DNA of 45,804 nt from positions 1-45,804 of the forward strand of contig NZ_NWUX01000029.1 of the NCBI RefSeq assembly GCF_002374315.1, written 5' to 3'. This stretch comes from Vreelandella nigrificans (GTDB taxonomy: Bacteria > Pseudomonadota > Gammaproteobacteria > Pseudomonadales > Halomonadaceae). The translations under genes were made by a program, and so were the position numbers. The notes below the pieces were generated by a model, which worked only from the letters and a program-made list of their open reading frames with translations, did no database searches and had not been told where the DNA came from. Numbering within the stretch: the first letter of the stretch is position 1; each line of letters begins with the position of its first letter. Of this stretch, positions 31,675 through 38,488 are shown one piece after another.

Positions 31675-32934
31675 ATGACCTCTGCTACTGATACTGGGCT
31701 AGTCCCTTCAGAACCTTTAACACCGCTTCACCGACAACCAGGCTTTTTAAGCTTTCTACTGTCCCGACTAGCAGCCGTATTTGCCATGCAGATCCAAGCG
31801 GTCGTGGTTGCCTGGCAGGTCTACGATATTACCCGCGACCCAATGGCGCTGGCCTATGTAGGGTTGGCCCAGTTTCTACCTATGGTGGTGCTCCTATTAC
31901 CTGCAGGGGATTTTGTTGACCGCTTCTCACGCAAACGGATTTTGCAGCTTAGCTGGGTCGTACAAGGGTTATGCAGCGCGCTTCTCCTCACCCTTTCGCT
32001 GAATGGAAGCCAGAGCGTGGGGGGCTTTTACGCGGTACTGGCGCTGTTTGGTGCCGCGCGTGCCTTTACTGGGCCCGCCTTACAGAGCTTGCTCCCCAAT
32101 ATAGTGCCCCGTGCTCAGCTTGCCTCCGCAATTGCGCTGAATAGTTCTATCATGAAAATTGCCGTGATTGGCGGGCCGCTATTAGGCGGTATTCTGTATG
32201 GATTAGGGGGTGGAAGCCTTGCATACAGCATATGTTTAGGGTGCTTTATGATGGCCCTGGTACTGCTGCTTCCAGTACCGATTCGTTTCGCTGAAGCGGC
32301 TAAAACGCTGGAGAGCACCGCCGTAAAGCGCTTTACAGCAGGCATACGCTATATTCGCCATCAGCCAATTATTTTGGGTGCTATTTCGCTGGATCTTTTT
32401 GCAGTGCTACTAGGCGGCGTAGTGGCACTACTGCCTATTTATGCCCAGGAGGTGCTTCACGTTGGCCCAGAAGGGTTAGGCGCGCTACGTAGCGCTATTG
32501 CGGTCGGCGCACTGCTGATGGGGCTGTACTTAGGCATACGCGGCATCAAACGCCACGCTGGCTTGGTAATGTTTTTGGCGGTAGCCGTTTTCGGTGCCGC
32601 TAATCTGGTGTTCGCCTTCTCGACAATTTTTTGGCTCTCGCTAGCCGCCATGTTCGTGGCAGGCGCAGCGGATATGATTAGCGTGTATGTACGTATGACG
32701 CTGATTCAACTCGCTACCCCCGACGAAATGCGTGGCCGCGTAAATGCGGTCAATATGCTGTTTATCGGCTCTAGCAATGAGTTAGGCGAGTTCCGGGCGG
32801 GCAGCATGGCGGCATGGTTTGGGGCCGTCCCTGCTGCCGTGATTGGAGGTGTCGGTACGCTGGCGGTCGTCGGCGCCTGGATGAAACTCTTCCCAACCCT
32901 ACGCCGGGTCGACCGTTTTGATGATGCCCGCTAA
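31675..32934 (+). CDS. MFS transporter (EntS/DUF894-like)
   Basis: This 419-residue protein has about twelve hydrophobic segments and an MFS loop DFVDRFSRKRIL after helix 2, near residue 80. The FLLSRLAAVFAMQIQAVVVAWQVYDITRDP start and the VRMTLIQLATPDEMRGRVNAV segment near residue 340 place it in the EntS-like exporter group. The substrate is unknown. Its 3' end overlaps the convergent cobA gene by 36 bases, an unusual tail-to-tail arrangement. The start lacks a good ribosome binding site. Confidence 0.85.
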   Translation: MTSATDTGLVPSEPLTPLHRQPGFLSFLLSRLAAVFAMQIQAVVVAWQVYDITRDPMALAYVGLAQFLPMVVLLLPAGDFVDRFSRKRILQLSWVVQGLCSALLLTLSLNGSQSVGGFYAVLALFGAARAFTGPALQSLLPNIVPRAQLASAIALNSSIMKIAVIGGPLLGGILYGLGGGSLAYSICLGCFMMALVLLLPVPIRFAEAAKTLESTAVKRFTAGIRYIRHQPIILGAISLDLFAVLLGGVVALLPIYAQEVLHVGPEGLGALRSAIAVGALLMGLYLGIRGIKRHAGLVMFLAVAVFGAANLVFAFSTIFWLSLAAMFVAGAADMISVYVRMTLIQLATPDEMRGRVNAVNMLFIGSSNELGEFRAGSMAAWFGAVPAAVIGGVGTLAVVGAWMKLFPTLRRVDRFDDAR

Positions 32935-33798
32935 GGACGCTGAAGGACTTGCTGGCACCATACTCACTACGCTTCCCACTAGAATCAAACATGGCGAAGG
33001 CAGAGGCTTAGCGGCTAACTGTTCAGGCATATCCGCTAAGGTGCCCACCAACGATTGTTGCTCTGGCTGGCTAGCATTAGCCACCAGCATAATTGGCCAA
33101 TCATCCGGCAGGCCCGCTTGGCGAAGGCCATGGCAGATTGCGTCTACCTTGGAAAGCCCCATATAAAACACCAGGGTTTCGTCTTTACGGGCTAGTGACG
33201 CCCAATCCGGGGTGCCATCTTCACGGCAAAGCTGTGCTGTCACGAAGCGCAGCTGTTGGGCATGGCCACGATCGGTTAACGGAATGCCCATATAGGCCGC
33301 CGCCGCTGACGCTGCGGTAATACCCGGCACAATAGCGGCTGGTACATGGGCAGCAGCTAATGCCGCTAACTCCTCGCCCAGTCGACCGAAAATCGTCGGG
33401 TCGCCGCCTTTTAAGCGCACCACTGATTTACCTGCATTAGCAAGCTTGACCATCAAGGCACCAATTTCAGCCTGAGGAACACTATGATGACCACGCGCCT
33501 TCCCCACGTAATAGCGCTCGGTACCCCGAGGGATAAGCGCCAGAACGTCATCGCCTACTAAGCGGTCATACACTACCGCGTCTGCTTGCATGAGTAGCCG
33601 CGCAGCTTTAAGCGTTAATAGCTCCACATCGCCACTGCCGGCCCCCACTAAATAGACCTTACCTGATTGGCACTCACCGCTTAATGGCAGGCACAACGAG
33701 GAGGAGGTCTCCCGGCCAAAAGGCGCTAACACCCGCTGGCTCAGGCGCATAAAGGCTTCATGCCACTTCTGTGTTAGGTGTTTGCTTAGCGCGCGCAT
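32899..33798 (-). CDS. cobA: Uroporphyrinogen-III C-methyltransferase (CobA/NirE type)
   Basis: This 299-residue protein has the SUMT pattern: VYLVGAGSGDVELLTLKAARLL near residue 47, DAVVYDRLV, VRLKGGDPTIFGRLGEEL near residue 128, and VPGITAASAAAAYMGIPLTDRG near residue 157. It methylates uroporphyrinogen III to precorrin-2, the precursor of the siroheme needed by the nitrite reductase encoded at 38489. The start at 33798 has GAGGAG seven bases ahead, inside the end of nasA, so it is coupled to nasA. An in-frame TTG at 33816 is less likely. Confidence 0.9.
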   Translation of the reverse strand: MRALSKHLTQKWHEAFMRLSQRVLAPFGRETSSSLCLPLSGECQSGKVYLVGAGSGDVELLTLKAARLLMQADAVVYDRLVGDDVLALIPRGTERYYVGKARGHHSVPQAEIGALMVKLANAGKSVVRLKGGDPTIFGRLGEELAALAAAHVPAAIVPGITAASAAAAYMGIPLTDRGHAQQLRFVTAQLCREDGTPDWASLARKDETLVFYMGLSKVDAICHGLRQAGLPDDWPIMLVANASQPEQQSLVGTLADMPEQLAAKPLPSPCLILVGSVVSMVPASPSASLAGIIKTVDPA

Positions 33799-36535
33799 TG
33801 GGCCGCTCCTCTTCAATCAGAGATTTCAATTCTGGAATACAACTACCGCACTGGGTGCCACAGGCGAGCCTTGCGCCCAGTGCTTCTATACTGATGTCAC
33901 CTGCCCGAATAGCGTTGGCAATGGTGACTTGGCCCACTTGATGACAACTACATACTATCGGACCAGCATCCACCGCACCGTCATCACAACCAGCCAATAG
34001 ACGGCGGCGATGCTTATCACTCAGTACTTCATCACCAAAACGTGCCTCCAACCAGGCAAGCCCCGGTAATTCGCAAGGCGGCCCGATCATCAGCCACCAG
34101 CGTAGCCTGCCATTTTCAATACTAGCGGCGCGTAATCGCCCGCCGACAATGTCTTGAGACCATACCGAAGCAGGTGTAGGCAGCCAATTCGCTAACTGCG
34201 CCAGCCAATCGTCCACTTGTTCAGTATGGGCTAGCTGCCAGCGCTGGCAACCCTGCATGGGAATGCGTGCCCAGTAATCACTCGCGCACCATGGTGATGA
34301 TTCCGTCACTCCATCGGCAACCAATAACGTCGCCTGCCATACAGTGGGTAACGGCATAAGTGCCGCTGCACCTTGTTTAGACTCCGGCTGGCCAGAAAGC
34401 GGGTCAATAATACCAGCAATCAGTGCGCTGCTCCTCGCCTGTTTTGTGAAGCAGTCAGTCCAATGAATTGGTACGAACACTTCTCCACGACGCTGAGCAT
34501 TGGATATACGCACCCGGGCGCGGTACTCCCCGGTAACGGAACTGAGTATGGCTAGCCCTTGATCATCAACCCCGGCAGCCAGAGCATCGTCTGGGTGCAC
34601 GTCCATAAAAGGCTCAGCACGGTGGTTCATTAGTCGTGGGGCACGGGCGGTGCGGGTCATGGTATGCCACTGATCACGAATCCGCCCGGTATTTAACCGC
34701 AGCGGGTAGGCAGCGCTAAGTTCCTGTTCAGGCCCCTGCGGATGAACCGCCAACAGCTTGGCACGCCTATTAGAAGTGGCAAAAATGCCATCTTCAAACA
34801 GTCGAGCAGTCCCCCTTGGAGAGGCTGAAGTGACCGGCCACTGAATGGGCGTCAGTGCATTGTAACCTTCAAGCCCCAGGCCAATGAGCCCCGAAATATC
34901 AAACAGCCGCTGCGGACTGCCGGGTATAGAACTGTTATCAACACCGTTCTCAGGACCATTTTCACAACCGTTTTCAAAACCGGAAAGCCGAGCGTGTTCG
35001 TCAAAGATCTCCCACGGATGAGAGTAGCTAAATGCCTCGGAGAAGCCTAAGCGCTTGGCCACTTCACAGATAATCCACCAGTCATGACGCGCTTCACCAG
35101 GAGGCGGCAGCATGCCCCGCTGGCGCGAAATACGACGCTCAGAGTTGGTCACCGTGCCGTCTTTTTCCGACCAGCCCGAAGCTGGCAACACGATATCTGC
35201 ATAGGGCAGCAAATCGGTATGAGCGGCGCATTCAGAAACGATCACCAATGGGCATTTTTCCAGGGCGGCGCGCACCCGTGCCGCATCGGGGAGGCTGACC
35301 GCGGGATTGGTGGCCATCACCCAGAGCGCTTTCACTTCACCACGCTCAATGGCCTCAAACAGCTCAACCGCTTTATAGCCAGGGCCATCCGGCAGTGTTG
35401 GTGTCAGGTGATCGGTCGCCCAAAAACGGCTGACCAAATCGAGTGCCCCTGGGGTGTGGTAATCCATATGCGCGGCTAGCTGATTGGCAAGACCGCCCAC
35501 CTCACGCCCCCCCATAGCGTTAGGCTGGCCAGTAATAGAGAACGGCCCAGCTCCTGGCAAGCCAATTTTCCCGCCAGCCAAGTGGCAGTTAATGATGGCG
35601 TTGCATTTATCAGTACCGCTTGAGGATTGATTAACGCCCTGGGAGTAGAGCGTAACCACATGTAGCTGACTGGCGAACCAGTAGTAGAAGGTTTCTAAGC
35701 GTTCGGGATCAATATCACAGACAGCGGCTACCTCAGCAATGGAACCCGCCGTTTGATGGGCTACTTCCAGAGCCTCTTCAAACCCTTCGGTATGGCGCTC
35801 AAGATAGAGCGTATCGAGCTTACGACGCTGCGCCATCCATACTAATAATCCATTAAACAGATACGCATCGCTGCCTGGTTTAATACCTAGATAAAGGTCG
35901 GCAATTTCACAGCTGTCGGTGACCCGCGGGTCAATCACCACCACCCGCATCAGCGGGTTACGCTCTTTGGCAACTTTAATACGCTGATATAACACCGGAT
36001 GGTTCCAAGCAAGGTTGGAACCCACTAGCACTATCAGTTCGGCCTCTTCCAAATCTTCATAGTTGCATGGTACCGCATCCGCACCAAAAGCGCGTTTGTA
36101 GCCAACCACCGCTGAGGCCATACAGAGCCGTGAGTTGGTATCTAAATGAGGCGTGCCCAAAAAGCCTTTAAACAGCTTGTTAGCAACGTAGTAATCCTCG
36201 GTCAATAGCTGTCCCGAGAGGTAACCAGCTATCGTATGATTGCCATACTGCTCTCTTAGAGTCTTAAGACGTTGAGCGGTGGTCGTTAGCGCCTGCTCCC
36301 AGGAGACCTCTACCCCATCTACGCGAGGCTGAGTTAAACGGCCATGCTCACCCAGGGTTTCATGCAAGGCGCTACCCTTTACACACAGTCGGCCATAGTT
36401 GGCAGGGTGTTCTCGGTCCCCTTCAACACTGCTTAGCTCACCACCTTGTAAAGAGGCTTTTACGCCGCAGCCCACACCACAGTATGGACAGGTAGTAAGC
36501 ACATCGCGGTGGGCGAGTTGATTAGCCTGGGGCAT
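33758..36535 (-). CDS. nasA: Assimilatory nitrate reductase catalytic subunit NasA
   Basis: This 925-residue molybdopterin oxidoreductase begins with the [4Fe-4S] motif CPYCGVGC...RLCVKGSAL, has the molybdopterin-binding blocks (GYLSGQ, SRLCMASAVVGYKRAFGAD, LVGSNLAWNHPVLYQR, MGGREVGGLANQL) and ends with a BFD-like [2Fe-2S] domain (CSCHQVG...CGTQCGSC). That C-terminal domain is typical of Klebsiella-type NasA. It reduces nitrate to nitrite in the cytoplasm. The ATG at 36535 with GGAGGAAG ahead is chosen over 36562. It is the first gene of a minus-strand nasA-cobA pair, divergent from nasB-nirBD, with an attenuator leader. Confidence 0.96.
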   Translation of the reverse strand: MPQANQLAHRDVLTTCPYCGVGCGVKASLQGGELSSVEGDREHPANYGRLCVKGSALHETLGEHGRLTQPRVDGVEVSWEQALTTTAQRLKTLREQYGNHTIAGYLSGQLLTEDYYVANKLFKGFLGTPHLDTNSRLCMASAVVGYKRAFGADAVPCNYEDLEEAELIVLVGSNLAWNHPVLYQRIKVAKERNPLMRVVVIDPRVTDSCEIADLYLGIKPGSDAYLFNGLLVWMAQRRKLDTLYLERHTEGFEEALEVAHQTAGSIAEVAAVCDIDPERLETFYYWFASQLHVVTLYSQGVNQSSSGTDKCNAIINCHLAGGKIGLPGAGPFSITGQPNAMGGREVGGLANQLAAHMDYHTPGALDLVSRFWATDHLTPTLPDGPGYKAVELFEAIERGEVKALWVMATNPAVSLPDAARVRAALEKCPLVIVSECAAHTDLLPYADIVLPASGWSEKDGTVTNSERRISRQRGMLPPPGEARHDWWIICEVAKRLGFSEAFSYSHPWEIFDEHARLSGFENGCENGPENGVDNSSIPGSPQRLFDISGLIGLGLEGYNALTPIQWPVTSASPRGTARLFEDGIFATSNRRAKLLAVHPQGPEQELSAAYPLRLNTGRIRDQWHTMTRTARAPRLMNHRAEPFMDVHPDDALAAGVDDQGLAILSSVTGEYRARVRISNAQRRGEVFVPIHWTDCFTKQARSSALIAGIIDPLSGQPESKQGAAALMPLPTVWQATLLVADGVTESSPWCASDYWARIPMQGCQRWQLAHTEQVDDWLAQLANWLPTPASVWSQDIVGGRLRAASIENGRLRWWLMIGPPCELPGLAWLEARFGDEVLSDKHRRRLLAGCDDGAVDAGPIVCSCHQVGQVTIANAIRAGDISIEALGARLACGTQCGSCIPELKSLIEEERPNARAKQTPNTEVA

Positions 36536-36560
36536 AGCACTTCCTCCGCCGTTAAAAAGC

Positions 36561-36641
36561 AAAAAGCGTCCAAGCGAGCCTCCATAAGAGAAGCCTGCCT
36601 GGACGCCGTTGTCTCAGGGACACCTGTTACATTTAGGTGCC
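36561..36641 (-). promoter_or_regulatory. nasA leader: ANTAR-type tandem hairpins overlapping an attenuator terminator
   Basis: Reading the minus strand 5' to 3': hairpin P1 (arms GGCACCT, complement of 36635-36641, and AGGTGTC, complement of 36619-36625, nine-base loop), then directly hairpin P2 (36618-36598) with stem CCTG-bulged A-GAC / GTCCAGG and hexaloop AACGGC (A at loop position 1, G at 4). The 3' arm of P2 lies inside the 5' arm of a ten-pair terminator (GCGTCCAGGC 36606-36597 with GCTTGGACGC 36575-36566) followed by TTTTT (36565-36561). Holding P2 would block the terminator, the known ANTAR antitermination logic. Confidence 0.65.
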
Positions 36642-36735
36642 GTACTCATCAGTGGTTTACTGCAATTATCGTTGTTCGACGCAATTAGTAATTGTGTTTT
36701 ATTCGTCTAATACCCTGCAATGAGCCGTTATTGAC

Positions 36736-36764
36736 TTATTGCACACATACCTGCAATTTATAAT
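36736..36764 (+). promoter_or_regulatory. Possible promoter for nasB-nirBD
   Basis: TTATTG (36736-36741) and a perfect TATAAT (36759-36764) are 17 bases apart. It would give a leader of about 400 bases ahead of nasB. The -35 is weak, so activator help would be expected. The stretch 36765-36860 is very AT-rich and otherwise featureless. Confidence 0.3.
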
Positions 36765-37042
36765 CCAAACACCAATAAAAATAATAAAAACAATTAAAAA
36801 CAATATCTTAATAAAAAACATCTAGGCCATTAAATAGCCTGTCGAGGTATTACCTTTGGCACTTACGTTCTATGACTGTGCGTAGCGCCAGCCAGACGCA
36901 CCAGCGTAGTGCGTTTATATTTTCGTTTAAACGTAGGCCTAACCACCCGATAAAAACCAACCAACTGATTAAAAAGAGTTATTTTATATACACCGGATTG
37001 CTGGCTAACTTTTTGCAACTAACTGGCAACACGAGACAGTTT

Positions 37043-37141
37043 GGCAGCCAACGGCGGTTGCCCCGCGTAACCTCACAACGCAACTGGGCAACGACGCCCC
37101 TGACATCCTTCATAAATGGAGGAGTGTCAGGGGCGTTTTTT
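37043..37141 (+). promoter_or_regulatory. nasB-nirBD leader: hexaloop hairpins and attenuator terminator
   Basis: Hairpin 1: GGCAGCC (37043-37049), hexaloop AACGGC, GGTTGCC (37056-37062), seven pairs with one G-U. Hairpin 2: GGGC (37086-37089), hexaloop AACGAC, GCCC (37096-37099). Both loops have A at position 1 and G at 4, the ANTAR-target rule. Hairpin 2 overlaps the 5' arm of a terminator whose arms 37094-37105 and 37125-37136 form twelve perfect pairs, followed by a run of T to 37141. GTTGCCC (37057-37063) can also pair with GGGCAAC (37086-37092), giving a competing fold. The first gene starts 38 bases later. Confidence 0.7.
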
Positions 37142-37178
37142 ATTGCTCAAAACAAACGCTGAACTGAAGGAGTCACCC

Positions 37179-38486
37179 ATGGAAATTACTTCCCGGTGCT
37201 CACCCCAAGACCACCTAGTGATTATTGGCAATGGCATGGCTAGCCACCGCTTAATTGAGGCGCTGGTGAAACAGCCTTCACGCCCCCAGCGTATTACCGT
37301 GATTGGCGCTGAGTCTGCACCTGCCTATAACCGTATTCTGCTTTCACCACTACTGGCAGGTGAAATGCAGCGCGACGCCCTCACCTTGCGTGATGAAACA
37401 TGGTACGCAGAACAGGCCGTCACCCTGGTTCTCGGTGAGAAAGTAGAGACCCTTGATCGCCACAACAAGGCCTTAACCACCAATACGGGCCGCAGGCTAC
37501 AGTACGACCACCTTGTCATTGCCACAGGTTCTCGCCCAGCACTTCCCGACGTGCCCGGCATTGAGCTTAATGGTGTGCGCGGCTTTCGCGATCTACAGGA
37601 CGCCGCTGCACTTGAGGCGATTGCCCAGGACGGTGGTGATGTCGTCGTGGTTGGTGGCGGCCTGCTAGGCCTGGAAGCCGCCGAGGGGTTACGCAAACGT
37701 AACCATAAAATGCACGTTAGCGTTCTCCAACGCAGTGATCGACTGATGAACCGCCAATTGGATGTTACTGCGTCGCACCTGCTTGAAGACGAATTAACCC
37801 AACGCGGCTTGAATATCATTACCGGCGCACAGTTACATCATCTAGCCGAAGGCGAAAATGGTCATGTAGCTGAAGCGGTTCTCAAGGATGGGCGCCGCTT
37901 TCCCGCCACCAGCGTGATCGTCGCCGCAGGTATTACCCCTAACGTTGAGCTGGCCCAATTTGCAGGGCTCTCTATCGAACGCGCCATCGTGGTGGATGAA
38001 TTTCTGACCACCTCTGACCCAGCCATTTCCGCGCTGGGCGAGTGCTGCCAGTTCAATGGCAATACCTACGGGTTAGTCGAGCCAATTTGGCGCCAGGTAG
38101 ATGTGCTGGCCGCTACATTATGCGGCACTCCCACCCATGGCTACGCAGATGCTCCCAGCGCCACCAAACTTAAAATCAGCGGCATTGCACTCTATGCCTT
38201 TGGCCCTACCGAGGCAGCCTCTGAGCACGAAGTACTGTGTTATCACGATTTGGAGCAGGGCGACTACCGCCGCCTATTACTACTCAATGGACGGATAGAA
38301 GGCGCGGTGCTTTACGGTGACACCACCTTAGGGCCCTGGTATTTCGAGCAAGCGCTCGCAGGCAATAACCTTCACGACTGCCGCCAAGCACTACTGTTTG
38401 GTGCGGCTGATGTCGAAGTGCTCCAGGCGAGCATGGCTGACCAGCAAAACGACTCACCCCATCTAACAACTTCAGAGGCGGCATAA
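37179..38486 (+). CDS. FAD/NAD(P)H-dependent oxidoreductase, nitrate reductase electron-transfer subunit (NasB/NasC-like)
   Basis: This 435-residue protein is a two-dinucleotide-fold flavoprotein resembling the N-terminal half of NirB: VIIGNGMASHRLIEAL near residue 13, YNRILLSPLLAGE near residue 47, VIATGSRPALPDVPGI near residue 110, and the NAD site VVVVGGGLLGLEAAEGL near residue 150. It lacks the BFD and siroheme domains, so it probably passes electrons from NAD(P)H to NasA. The ATG at 37179 has AAGGAG seven bases ahead; the frame opens at 37116, inside the terminator region. It lies three bases before nirB. Confidence 0.85.
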   Translation: MEITSRCSPQDHLVIIGNGMASHRLIEALVKQPSRPQRITVIGAESAPAYNRILLSPLLAGEMQRDALTLRDETWYAEQAVTLVLGEKVETLDRHNKALTTNTGRRLQYDHLVIATGSRPALPDVPGIELNGVRGFRDLQDAAALEAIAQDGGDVVVVGGGLLGLEAAEGLRKRNHKMHVSVLQRSDRLMNRQLDVTASHLLEDELTQRGLNIITGAQLHHLAEGENGHVAEAVLKDGRRFPATSVIVAAGITPNVELAQFAGLSIERAIVVDEFLTTSDPAISALGECCQFNGNTYGLVEPIWRQVDVLAATLCGTPTHGYADAPSATKLKISGIALYAFGPTEAASEHEVLCYHDLEQGDYRRLLLLNGRIEGAVLYGDTTLGPWYFEQALAGNNLHDCRQALLFGAADVEVLQASMADQQNDSPHLTTSEAA

Positions 38487-38488
38487 CC

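Noticed and set aside
36855..36871. TGGCAC-N5-TT as a sigma-54 promoter for nasB-nirBD
   Set aside because: The -24 element is present but the -12 GC is missing at the required spacing, so the match is only half.
36872..37162. 96-codon open frame upstream of nasB
   Set aside because: It runs through both leader hairpins and the terminator, has no ribosome binding site and no recognisable domain; the RNA structures explain the sequence.
37325..37819. 164-codon frame on the minus strand
   Set aside because: It is antisense within the NasB-like gene, Ser/Arg-rich and without a ribosome binding site.
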